28,696 nt of DNA, from NCBI GenBank assembly GCA_023442945.1, contig JAEZWW010000062.1, positions 1 to 28,696 of the forward strand, written 5' to 3'. The notes beneath the pieces are model-generated. The model was given only the letters and a program-made list of their open reading frames with translations, was not told where the DNA came from and ran no database searches. Positions within the stretch are counted from its first letter, which is position 1. Each line of letters begins with the position of its first letter. The position numbers and the translations under genes are program-made. This stretch comes from Pseudomonadota bacterium. Lineage in GTDB: Bacteria > Pseudomonadota > Gammaproteobacteria > Burkholderiales > Burkholderiaceae_C. This document shows positions 15,821-23,452 of this stretch, piece by piece.

Positions 15821-17755
15821 ATGGCGACCACCTTTCCCCGCTTGCTGCACCAGCACGCCAGCGCCCGGCCCAACGACCCGGCGCTGCGCGAGAAGGAATA
15901 CGGCATCTGGCAAACCTGGACCTGGCAGCGCGCGCTCGACGAAGTGCGCTGGATGGCCGGCGGCTTGCGCGCCTTGGGCTTTGCGGCGGGCCAAAACCTG
16001 GCGATCGTGGGTGACAACCGCCCGCACCTGTACCTGATGTTCCCCGCGGTGCAGGCGCTGCGCGGCGTACCGGTGCCGATGTACCAGGACGCCGTGGCGA
16101 CCGAAATGGCCTTCGTGCTGCAGGACGCCGAAGTGCACTTCGTCTTCGCTGAAAACCAGGAGCAGGTCGACAAGATGCTGGAGCTGCGCGCCGACGTGCC
16201 CGGCCTCACGCACATCGTCTACGACGATCCGCGTGGCCTGCGCAACTACACGCAGCCCGGCCTGATCAGCGTGCAGGAGCTGATGGGCCTGGGTCAGGCG
16301 CACGAGAAGCAGCACCCGCAGTTTTTTGTCGAAGCGCTGGCCGCGGGCGACCCGGACGACGTGTCCGTCATCCTCTACACCTCCGGCACCACCGGGCGCC
16401 CCAAAGGCGTGTGCCAGACGCACCGCAGCTTCATCGGCTCGGCCGAAGGCGGCGTGAAGACCGACGGCTTGAACAGCCGAGACAACGTGCTGTCCTACCT
16501 GCCGCCGGCCTGGGTGGGCGACCATTTGTTTTCGCTGGCGCAATGGCTGGTGGCGGGCTTCACCATCAACTGCCCGGAGTCGAGCGAGACGGTGGCCATC
16601 GACATGCGCGAGATCGGGCCGACGTACTACTTCGCCCCGCCGCGCGTGTTTGAAGGCATGCTGACCTCGGTGTCGATCCGCATGGAAGACGCCGCCAAGT
16701 CCAAGCAGTGGCTGCACCGCAAGTTTATGGACGTGGCGCGCCGCGTGGGCTCCGACATCCTGGACGGCAAGCCCGTGGGTTGGGGCGACCGGCTGATGTA
16801 TGGCCTGGGCAACGTGCTGATCTACGGACCGCTGAAGAACGCCATGGGCTTGTCGCGCATCCGCGTGGCCTACACGGCGGGCGCGGCCATTGGGCCGGAC
16901 CTGTTCCGCTTCTTCCGCTCGATCGGCGTGAACCTGAAGCAGCTGTACGGCCAGACCGAAACCTGCGCCTATGTCTGCATCCAGCAGAACGGCCACGTCA
17001 AGCTCAACAGCGTGGGCCAGGCCGCGCCCGGCATCGAACTCAAGATCGCCGACAACGGCGAGGTGCTGGTCAAGGGCGTGTCGGTGCTCAAGGAGTACTA
17101 CAAGCGCCCCGACGCCACGGCCGAGGTGATCGACGAAAACGGCTACTTCAAGACCGGCGACGCCGGCGTGCTGGACGCCGAGGGCCACCTGCGCATCATC
17201 GACCGCGCCAAGGACGTGGGCAAGCTGTCCGGCGGCGCCATGTTCGCGCCCAACTACATCGAAAACAAGCTCAAGTTCTTCCCGCAGATCAAGGAAGCGG
17301 TGTGCTTTGGCCACGGCAAGGACAACGTCTGTGCCTTCGTCAACATCGACTTCGAGGCCGTCGGCAACTGGGCCGAACGCCAGGGCCTGCCCTACGCGGG
17401 CTACGTCGACCTAGCGGCCAAGCCCGAGGTGCTGAAGATGATGACCGAGTGCATCGAGCAGGTGAACGCCGACCTGGCCAGCGAAGACGGCATGGCCGAC
17501 ACGCAGATCAAGCGCTTCCTGGTGCTGCACAAAGAGCTGGACCCGGACGACGACGAGCTGACCCGCACGCGTAAGGTGCGCCGCGGCTTCGTGGCCGAAA
17601 AATACGGCGTGCTGGTCGATGCGCTGTACGCCGGCCGGCCCGAGCAGTTCATTGAAACCGCGGTCAAGTTCGAAGACGGCCGCACCGGCAAGGTGAGCGC
17701 CACGCTGAAGATGCTGGACGCCAAGACCTACCCGGCCGTCAGGAGCGCAGCATGA
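15821..17755 (+). CDS. AMP-forming acyl-CoA ligase (long-chain fatty-acid type)
   Basis: A 644-aa enzyme of the ANL superfamily that activates a carboxylic acid with ATP and CoA. The P-loop is YTSGTTGRPKG (~185-195); YGQTETCA (~372) is the A5 motif, GYFKTGD and IDRAKD mark the hinge, and TRKVRR near 586 carries the C-terminal catalytic lysine. Length and the long insert match long-chain acyl-CoA synthetases rather than the ~520-aa short-chain forms. AGGAGA lies 10 nt upstream of the ATG. Its stop overlaps the start of the livG-like gene (ATGA at 17752-17755), so ligase and transporter are co-made, suggesting it activates the transported acid on entry. The substrate is unknown. Confidence 0.93.
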   Translation: MATTFPRLLHQHASARPNDPALREKEYGIWQTWTWQRALDEVRWMAGGLRALGFAAGQNLAIVGDNRPHLYLMFPAVQALRGVPVPMYQDAVATEMAFVLQDAEVHFVFAENQEQVDKMLELRADVPGLTHIVYDDPRGLRNYTQPGLISVQELMGLGQAHEKQHPQFFVEALAAGDPDDVSVILYTSGTTGRPKGVCQTHRSFIGSAEGGVKTDGLNSRDNVLSYLPPAWVGDHLFSLAQWLVAGFTINCPESSETVAIDMREIGPTYYFAPPRVFEGMLTSVSIRMEDAAKSKQWLHRKFMDVARRVGSDILDGKPVGWGDRLMYGLGNVLIYGPLKNAMGLSRIRVAYTAGAAIGPDLFRFFRSIGVNLKQLYGQTETCAYVCIQQNGHVKLNSVGQAAPGIELKIADNGEVLVKGVSVLKEYYKRPDATAEVIDENGYFKTGDAGVLDAEGHLRIIDRAKDVGKLSGGAMFAPNYIENKLKFFPQIKEAVCFGHGKDNVCAFVNIDFEAVGNWAERQGLPYAGYVDLAAKPEVLKMMTECIEQVNADLASEDGMADTQIKRFLVLHKELDPDDDELTRTRKVRRGFVAEKYGVLVDALYAGRPEQFIETAVKFEDGRTGKVSATLKMLDAKTYPAVRSAA

Positions 17756-18600
17756 ACACGAATGCTCCTGAAATGGTAGCTGCTCGCGCAGATGTTTCTA
17801 GGGCTGAGGCAGAATTGGGCATCAAAAAGATCGGCGATGTGATTCTGGACATCCAGAACATCAGCCTGCGCTTTGGCGGCGTGAAGGCGCTGACCGACAT
17901 CAGCTTCAACGTGCGCGAGCACGAGATCCGCGCCATCATCGGCCCCAACGGCGCCGGCAAGTCGTCGATGCTCAACTGCATCAACGGCGTGTATGTGCCC
18001 AGCGAAGGCAGCATCACCTTCCGCGGCCAGACTTTCAGCCACATGAACAGCCGCCAGGTCGCCGAAATGGGCGTGGCGCGCACCTTCCAGAACCTGGCGC
18101 TGTTCAAAGGCATGAGCGTGCTGGACAACATCATGTCCGGCCGCAACCTGAAGATCAAAAGCAACATCCTGCTGCAGGCGCTGCGCATCGGCCCGGCCGA
18201 GCGCGAGGAGATCCGCCACCGCGAGTTTGTCGAACGCATCATCGACTTCCTCGAAATCCAGGCGCACCGCAAGACGCCCGTGGGCCAACTGCCCTACGGC
18301 CTGCAAAAGCGGGTCGACCTGGGCCGCGCGTTGGCGATGGAGCCGCAGGTGCTGCTGCTCGACGAGCCCATGGCCGGCATGAACGTCGAAGAGAAGCAGG
18401 ACATGAGCCGCTTCATCCTGGACGTGAACGACGAGTTCGGCACCACCATCGTGCTGATCGAGCACGACATGGGCGTGGTCATGGACATCAGCGACCGCGT
18501 GGTGGTGCTGGACTACGGCAAGAAGATTGGCGATGGCACGCCCGAGGAAGTGCGCACGAATGAAGACGTCATTCGCGCCTACCTCGGAACCAGCCACTGA
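17752..18600 (+). CDS. livG: Branched-chain-amino-acid-type ABC transporter ATPase (LivG family)
   Basis: A 282-aa ATPase of the HAAT family. The Walker A motif is GPNGAGKS (64-71), the signature is a divergent LPYGLQKR, Walker B is VLLLDEPMAGMN, followed by the H-loop IEHDMG, as in LivG. The first conserved strand begins at about residue 29 (DVILDIQNISLRF). The residues before it are extra compared with usual LivG and are encoded by a copy of the dispersed repeat (17762-17828), which supplies codons 4-26. The ATG at 17752 has AGGAG 6 nt upstream and overlaps the ligase stop, so the repeat-derived part is very probably translated. Later in-frame ATG (residue 8) lacks a ribosome site. Confidence 0.93.
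   Translation: MNTNAPEMVAARADVSRAEAELGIKKIGDVILDIQNISLRFGGVKALTDISFNVREHEIRAIIGPNGAGKSSMLNCINGVYVPSEGSITFRGQTFSHMNSRQVAEMGVARTFQNLALFKGMSVLDNIMSGRNLKIKSNILLQALRIGPAEREEIRHREFVERIIDFLEIQAHRKTPVGQLPYGLQKRVDLGRALAMEPQVLLLDEPMAGMNVEEKQDMSRFILDVNDEFGTTIVLIEHDMGVVMDISDRVVVLDYGKKIGDGTPEEVRTNEDVIRAYLGTSH
17762..17828 (+). repeat. Dispersed ~65-bp repeat, copy C, inside the livG-like coding sequence
   Basis: TGCTCCTGAAATGG, TAGCTGCTCGCGCAG and TAGGGCTGAGGC align with copies A, B and D. The 14-bp run AGCTGCTCGCGCAG is identical to copy A. It is read in frame as roughly NAPEMVAARADVSRAEAEL. Confidence 0.8.
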
Positions 18601-18618
18601 GCGGGCGGAGGCAAGACC

Positions 18619-19548
18619 ATGGGATTCTTTCTGGAGACCCTGCTCGGCGGGCTGATGACCGGGATGCTCTATGCGCTGGTGGCGCTGGGCTTCGTGCTGA
18701 TCTTCAAGGCCTCGGGCGTTTTCAACTTTGCGCAGGGCGCGATGGTGCTGTTCGCAGCGCTGGCGATGGCGCGCTTTTCGGAATGGATTCCGGGCTGGTT
18801 GGGGATGGAGCCGGGCGCGGTGACCGTGGCGCTGGCGATCGCCGTCAGCATCGCCATCATGATCGGCGTGGCCTGGTTGATCGAGCGGCTGGCGCTGCGC
18901 CACCTGGTCAACCAGGAGCCGATCACGTTGCTGATGGCCACGCTGGGCATCGCCTACCTGCTGGACGGCTTTGGCCCGCTGGTGTTCGGCAGCGCCGTCT
19001 ACAAGATCGACGTGGGCATGCCCAAGGACCCGATCTTCATTCTGAACAACCTGTTCGACGGTGGCGTGCTGGTCAGCCAGGAAGACCTGTACGCCGCTGG
19101 CATTGCTGCGGCGTTGGTGGCGGCGTTGACGGCGTTCTTCCAGTTCACCCGCACCGGCCGCGCGCTGCGTGCGGTGGCCGACGACCACCAGGCCGCGCAG
19201 TCGATCGGCATTCCGCTGTCGCGCATGTGGGTCATCGTCTGGTCGGTGGCCGGCGTGGTGGCGCTGGTGGTCGGGATCATCTGGGGCAGCAAGCTGGGCG
19301 TGCAGTTCTCGCTGTCGCTGGTGGCGCTCAAGGCGCTGCCGGTGGTGATCCTGGGCGGCCTGACGTCGTTGCCCGGCGCCATCATCGGCGGGCTGATCAT
19401 CGGCGTGGGCGAGAAATTGTCCGAGGTCTACCTCGGCCCCATCGTCGGCGGCGGCATCGAAACCTGGTTCGCCTACGGGTTGGCGCTGTGCCTGCTGCTC
19501 GTGCGTCCGCAGGGCTTGTTCGGTGAAAAGATCATCGACCGCGTTTGA
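18619..19548 (+). CDS. livH: Branched-chain-amino-acid-type ABC permease (LivH family)
   Basis: A 309-aa inner-membrane permease with about eight hydrophobic helices. Family features include GLMTGMLYALVALGFVLIFKASGVFNFAQGAM (residues 11-42), the LivH N-terminal signature, a central LRAVADDHQAAQSIGIP (coupling loop) and the C-terminal RPQGLFGEKIIDRV. GGAGG lies 8 nt before the ATG. It follows the livG-like gene after 18 bp, and pairs with LivM to form the channel. A dispersed repeat sits directly after its stop. Confidence 0.94.
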   Translation: MGFFLETLLGGLMTGMLYALVALGFVLIFKASGVFNFAQGAMVLFAALAMARFSEWIPGWLGMEPGAVTVALAIAVSIAIMIGVAWLIERLALRHLVNQEPITLLMATLGIAYLLDGFGPLVFGSAVYKIDVGMPKDPIFILNNLFDGGVLVSQEDLYAAGIAAALVAALTAFFQFTRTGRALRAVADDHQAAQSIGIPLSRMWVIVWSVAGVVALVVGIIWGSKLGVQFSLSLVALKALPVVILGGLTSLPGAIIGGLIIGVGEKLSEVYLGPIVGGGIETWFAYGLALCLLLVRPQGLFGEKIIDRV

Positions 19549-19551
19549 GAT

Positions 19552-19607
19552 TGCTATGAAATGCAGAGCTGCTCGCGCACATTCCACGCCCGCCAACCCC
19601 TGATTTT
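19552..19607 (+). repeat. Dispersed ~65-bp repeat, copy D (partial)
   Basis: TGCTATGAAATGCAGAGCTG and CTCGCGCA match the left half of the repeat. The right half (TAGGGC...GGCC) is degenerate. It fills the livH-livM spacer, leaving 13 bp before the livM start. Confidence 0.65.
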
Positions 19608-19620
19608 TAGCTGATACGAC

Positions 19621-20685
19621 ATGTTCTACCGCGAAAACGGCCAGTTCAAGACGAGCTACCGCGCCGACCAGCAGATCTTCGCCATCGTGCAGGACCGGGT
19701 GGCCGTGCTGCTGATCATCGCGGCCGCGTTTCTGGTGGTGCCGCTGTTCGCCAGCGACTACACCTACCAGGCGGTGCTGATCCCGTTTCTGATCATGTCG
19801 CTGGGCGCCCTGGGGCTGAACATTCTGGTCGGCTACTGCGGCCAGATTTCACTGGGCACCGGCGCCTTCATGGCGGTAGGCGCCTACGCAGCCTACAACC
19901 TGCAGGTGCGCTTTGAAGGCATGCCGCTGCTGGTGTCGTTGCTGGGCGGTGGCCTGGTGGCCATGGTGTTCGGCATGGTGTTCGGCCTGCCCAGCTTGCG
20001 CATTCGCGGGCTGTACCTGGCGGTGGCCACGCTGGCCGCGCAGTTCTTCATGGACTGGCTGACCAGCCGCGCCAAGTGGGTCACCAACAACTCGTCGTCC
20101 GGTTCGGTCAGCGCCGGCCCGCTGTCGATCGCCGGCTGGCAGATCGACACGCCGATGGAAAAGTACCTGCTGTGCCTGTCGATCCTGTGCGTGATCGGCC
20201 TGGCCGCCAAGAACCTGGTGCGCAGCGCCATCGGCCGCGAGTGGATGGCGATTCGAGACATGGACGTGGCGGCTGCGGTGATCGGCATCCGGCCGGTGTA
20301 CGCCAAGCTCAGCGCCTTCGGCGTCAGCAGCTTCATCGTCGGCGTGGCCGGCGCGCTGTGGGCCTTTGTGCACCTGGGCGCGTGGGAGCCGGCGGCCTTC
20401 AGCATCGACCGCTCGTTCCAGCTGCTGTTCATGATCATCATCGGCGGCCTGGGCTCCATCGTCGGCAGTCTGTTTGGTGCCGCCTTCTTCGTGCTGCTGC
20501 CGCTGTTGCTGAACTACGTGCCGCATTGGCTCGGCCTGCCGCTGTCGACGGCCACGGCCACCTACCTGGAGCACATGATCTTCGGCGCGCTGATCGTGTT
20601 CTTCCTGATCGTCGAGCCCCACGGCCTGGCGCGGTTGTGGTCCACCGCGCGCCAGAAGCTGCGCATGTGGCCTTTCCCGCATTGA
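19621..20685 (+). CDS. livM: Branched-chain-amino-acid-type ABC permease (LivM family)
   Basis: A 354-aa inner-membrane permease with about nine hydrophobic segments. GLNILVGYCGQISLGTGAFMAVGAYAAYNL (~67-96) is the LivM signature, IRDMDVAAAVIGI (~217) the coupling loop, and FMIIIGGLGSIVGSLFGAAFF the late conserved helix. The ATG at 19621 lacks a clear Shine-Dalgarno, probably because the spacer is taken up by a dispersed repeat; coupling with livH is weakened by the 72-bp gap. The N-terminal ~30 residues (FYRENGQFKTSYRADQQIF) are a hydrophilic lead common in this subgroup. Confidence 0.93.
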   Translation: MFYRENGQFKTSYRADQQIFAIVQDRVAVLLIIAAAFLVVPLFASDYTYQAVLIPFLIMSLGALGLNILVGYCGQISLGTGAFMAVGAYAAYNLQVRFEGMPLLVSLLGGGLVAMVFGMVFGLPSLRIRGLYLAVATLAAQFFMDWLTSRAKWVTNNSSSGSVSAGPLSIAGWQIDTPMEKYLLCLSILCVIGLAAKNLVRSAIGREWMAIRDMDVAAAVIGIRPVYAKLSAFGVSSFIVGVAGALWAFVHLGAWEPAAFSIDRSFQLLFMIIIGGLGSIVGSLFGAAFFVLLPLLLNYVPHWLGLPLSTATATYLEHMIFGALIVFFLIVEPHGLARLWSTARQKLRMWPFPH

Positions 20686-20794
20686 TGGCGGCACAGACCA
20701 CCGCACTAACCCTGACACCTGCGCAGCCACAAGCGACGTTGAATATTTTCCCGTTCTGTCATTAGCCACCCGTCGAAACCCAAGGAGACAAACC

Positions 20795-22093
20795 ATGAAA
20801 CTCAAGTGCATTGCCCTGGCTACCGCGGCCTTCGCGGGTGCGTTCGCGCCGATGGCGCAGGCGCAGGAACAGTTCGTGCCGTTGCTGGTGTACCGCACCG
20901 GCCAATTCGCCCCGCTCGGCATCCCATGGGCGGACGGCAAGCAGGACTACCTGAAGCTGGTCAACGCCAAAGGCGGCGTCAACGGCGTGAAGATCTCCTA
21001 CGAAGAATGTGAAACCGCTTACGACACCGCCAAGGGCGTCGAATGTTACGAACGCCTGAAGGGCAAAGGCGGCGGTGCAGCCGGTTTTGACACCCAGTCC
21101 ACCGGCATCACCTTCGCCACCAGCGACAAGGCGCCTGGCGACAAGATGCCGCTGGTGACCATGGGCTACGGCCTTTCGCAGTCGGCCGATGGCCGCGTGT
21201 TCGAGTGGAACTTCCCCCTGCTGGGCAACTACTGGACCGCCGCCGATTCGATGATCCAGGACATCCTGAAGAAGGAAAAAGGCAACCTCAAGGGCAAGAA
21301 GATCGCGCTGGTCTACCACGACTCGCCCTACGGCAAAGAGCCGATTCCGCTGCTGGAAAAGCGCGCTGCCAAGGACGGCTTCGAGCTGATCAAGCTGCCC
21401 GTGACCGCGCCCGGCGTGGAACAGAAGTCCACCTGGCTGCAGATCCGCCAGCAGCGCCCGGACTACGTGCTGCTGTGGTCGGCCGGCGTGATGACGCCCG
21501 CCGCCGTGCGCGAGGCCCAAGCCACCAACTACCCGCGCGAGAAGATCTACGCCGTGTGGTGGGCCGGCTCTGACCACGACGTCAAGGACATCGGCGCCGG
21601 TGCCAAGGGCTACAACATCGTGACCATCCACAACTCGGCCGAGCGCGACAAGGTGCACGACGAGATCAAGGCGCAGGTCTACGGCAAGGGCCAGGGCACG
21701 GCCAAGGACGCGTCGGAGCTGGGCCAGATCGCCCACACGCGCGGCATGATGATCTCGATGCTGCAGGTCGAAGCCATCCGCACCGCGCAAGAAAAATACG
21801 GCAAGGGCAAGGTCATGACGCCCGAGCAGGTGCGTTGGGGCCTGGAGAACCTGAACCTGACGCAGGAGCGCCTGAACGAGCTGGGCTTCGGCAAGATCAT
21901 CCGTCCGATCAAGACCAGCTGCGACAACCACCTGGGCACCGACTGGGCGCGCATCGCGCAGTGGGACGGCAGCAAGTTCAAGGTCGTGTCCGACTGGTAC
22001 CAGGCCGACAAGTCCATGGTCGACCCGCTGGTCAAGGAGTACGGCGAGAAGTACGCCAAAGAGAAGAACGTGAAGGTGCGCACCTGCAACTGA
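20795..22093 (+). CDS. ABC transporter periplasmic substrate-binding protein (LivK/HAAT family)
   Basis: A 432-aa secreted receptor. The signal peptide is MKLKCIALATAAFAGAFAPMAQA, cut before QEQF. A bilobed type I periplasmic fold follows. Compared with LivK, whose mature form is ~345 aa, it is longer, and its first lobe begins FVPLLVYRTGQFAPLGIPWADG, the form seen in receptors that sit in operons with acyl-CoA ligases rather than true leucine receptors. Cys residues at YEECETAYDTAKGVECYE may pair. AAGGAGA lies 7 nt before the ATG. The ligand is unknown; an aromatic or aliphatic carboxylate fits the flanking ligases better than an amino acid. Confidence 0.92.
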   Translation: MKLKCIALATAAFAGAFAPMAQAQEQFVPLLVYRTGQFAPLGIPWADGKQDYLKLVNAKGGVNGVKISYEECETAYDTAKGVECYERLKGKGGGAAGFDTQSTGITFATSDKAPGDKMPLVTMGYGLSQSADGRVFEWNFPLLGNYWTAADSMIQDILKKEKGNLKGKKIALVYHDSPYGKEPIPLLEKRAAKDGFELIKLPVTAPGVEQKSTWLQIRQQRPDYVLLWSAGVMTPAAVREAQATNYPREKIYAVWWAGSDHDVKDIGAGAKGYNIVTIHNSAERDKVHDEIKAQVYGKGQGTAKDASELGQIAHTRGMMISMLQVEAIRTAQEKYGKGKVMTPEQVRWGLENLNLTQERLNELGFGKIIRPIKTSCDNHLGTDWARIAQWDGSKFKVVSDWYQADKSMVDPLVKEYGEKYAKEKNVKVRTCN

Positions 22094-22258
22094 TGCAGGG
22101 GCGCGGCGCGGGTGGCCCCACCGCCACCAGCGCCCCCCCCCGCGCCCCACGGGCGCCACCGCCGGAGCGCGTGCCCTGCGCGCGCCCCGTGCGGCTCGGT
22201 TTGACGTGCCCCGGCGCACGCACCGCACCCGATCCCTGCCCGGCCCGACGGAGCCCGC
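22094..22258 (+). other. GC-extreme spacer between receptor and livF-like gene
   Basis: 165 bp, mostly C and G, with a C9 run near 22132. I see no convincing gene, terminator or promoter. The livF-like ATG has only a weak CGGAG upstream. The spacer may simply be an untranslated link in the operon. Confidence 0.5.
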
Positions 22259-23110
22259 ATGACGACCGCTGACATCTCCCTCGCCCCCTCTTTGAACCTA
22301 CCGGCCACCGGCGCGCCGCTGCTCACGGTGAACGGCATCGAAGTGATCTACAACCACGTCATCCTGGTGCTCAAGGGCGTGTCGCTCAGCGTGCCCGAAG
22401 GCGGCATCGTCGCCATCCTGGGTGGCAATGGCGCGGGCAAGACGACCACGCTGCGTGCGGTGTCCAACCTGCTCAAGGGCGAGCGCGGCGAGGTCACCAA
22501 GGGCACGATCGAGTACAAGGGCGAGCGGATTGAAAACCTGAGCCCCGCTGACCTGGTCCAACGCGGCGTGGTGCAGGTGATGGAGGGGCGTCACTGCTTC
22601 GCGCACCTGACCATCGAAGAAAACCTGATGACCGGCGCCTACACGCGCCGCGACAAGGGCGAGATCGCCGCGAACCTGGAAAAGGTCTACAACTATTTTC
22701 CACGCCTGAAGACGCGCCGGACCAGCCAGGCGGCCTACACCTCGGGCGGCGAGCAGCAGATGTGCGCCATCGGCCGCGCCATCATGACCAACCCGAACAT
22801 GGTGTTGCTCGACGAGCCTTCGATGGGCCTGGCGCCGCAGATCGTGGAAGAGGTGTTCAACATCGTCAAGGATTTGAACCAGAAGGAAAAGGTCACCTTC
22901 CTGCTGGCCGAGCAGAACACCAACATGGCGCTGAAGTACGCCGACTACGGCTACATCATGGAAAGCGGCCGCATCGTCATGGACGGGCGCGCCAACGATC
23001 TGGCCAGCAACGAAGACGTCAAGGAGTTTTACCTGGGCGTGGGCGGCGGCGAACGCAAGAGCTTCAAGGACGTCAAGAGCTACAAGCGCCGCAAGCGGTG
23101 GTTGGCGTGA
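22259..23110 (+). CDS. livF: Branched-chain-amino-acid-type ABC transporter ATPase (LivF family)
   Basis: A 283-aa ATPase, the second nucleotide-binding subunit. Walker A is GGNGAGKT (55-62), the signature SGGEQQM, Walker B MVLLDEPSMGLAP, and the switch region LLAEQNTN has the LivF-type AEQ in place of the usual His context. It has a ~20-residue N-terminal lead (MTTADISLAPSLNLP) before the first strand. The C-terminus (FKDVKSYKRRKRWLA) is longer and more basic than in LivF of enteric bacteria. It belongs to the same operon as the livGHM-like genes. Confidence 0.93.
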   Translation: MTTADISLAPSLNLPATGAPLLTVNGIEVIYNHVILVLKGVSLSVPEGGIVAILGGNGAGKTTTLRAVSNLLKGERGEVTKGTIEYKGERIENLSPADLVQRGVVQVMEGRHCFAHLTIEENLMTGAYTRRDKGEIAANLEKVYNYFPRLKTRRTSQAAYTSGGEQQMCAIGRAIMTNPNMVLLDEPSMGLAPQIVEEVFNIVKDLNQKEKVTFLLAEQNTNMALKYADYGYIMESGRIVMDGRANDLASNEDVKEFYLGVGGGERKSFKDVKSYKRRKRWLA

Positions 23111-23320
23111 CAACGAAGGGCACCTCCCTGTGGCGCCTGCGCCGCCTTCCCTCCTCTCTCTTCGCGCTGTGCGCTACGGGAGGAGGGACAACGCCGGTGC
23201 GCGGCGCAGGTCCGCGCACGGCGTTTGCTGGTGGGTGGCACTGCGACCGTGGCGCCCGCCATGGCCGTTCGGTTGGAGGCGCGCTGACGATCTGCGACCA
23301 CCGCAGCGTTGGGTCTTCCT

Positions 23321-23341
23321 CCCTCTCCCACTGGGAGAGGG
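23321..23341. repeat. CCCTCTCCCA/TGGGAGAGGG hairpin element
   Basis: CCCTCTCCCA and TGGGAGAGGG are perfect 10-bp complements around a single base, followed by TTGGGGTGAGGGC. From memory, very similar sequences recur in intergenic DNA of many proteobacteria, so this looks like a copy of a widespread hairpin repeat. Confidence 0.6.
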
Positions 23342-23370
23342 TTGGGGTGAGGGCAGCCACCTACGCCAAA

Positions 23371-23436
23371 TTGAAAGTTATTTGAGCTTCTGGCCGGTGC
23401 CCAGATTGCGCGGCCAGCTACCAAATTCATAGTATT
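23371..23436 (-). repeat. Dispersed ~65-bp repeat, copy F (diverged, inverted)
   Basis: On the minus strand ACTATGAATTTGG, TAGCTGGCCGCGCA, GGCCAGAAG and CTCAAAT match the order of blocks in copies A-E, with a diverged middle. It ends 16 bp before the PaaK-like ATG. Confidence 0.6.
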
Positions 23437-23452
23437 GCCGGAATCCATCACC

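Larger units (their letters stand above)
23111..23452. other. 342-bp spacer packed with hairpins and a dispersed repeat
   Basis: No credible gene. It contains, in order: a compound hairpin with arms TCCCTCCT (23148-23155) and AGGAGGGA (23181-23188); GTGCGCGG/CCGCGCAC (23197-23204, 23212-23219); a 10-bp perfect hairpin at 23321-23341; and repeat copy F (23371-23436). None of the hairpins is followed by a T-run on the plus strand, so none is a typical intrinsic terminator. It separates the livF-like gene from the PaaK-like gene. Confidence 0.6.

Noticed and set aside
15803..17314. A 503-codon minus-strand frame opposite the acyl-CoA ligase
   Set aside because: Antisense shadow with low-complexity His/Val/Gln composition and no motifs.
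17728..19596. A 622-codon minus-strand frame opposite the livG- and livH-like genes
   Set aside because: It spans two unrelated real genes and is Gln/His/Asp-rich, as expected from the complement of their codons.
23148..23341. Intrinsic terminator after the livF-like gene
   Set aside because: The stems are strong but none is followed by a T-run on the plus strand, so I list them as hairpins only.
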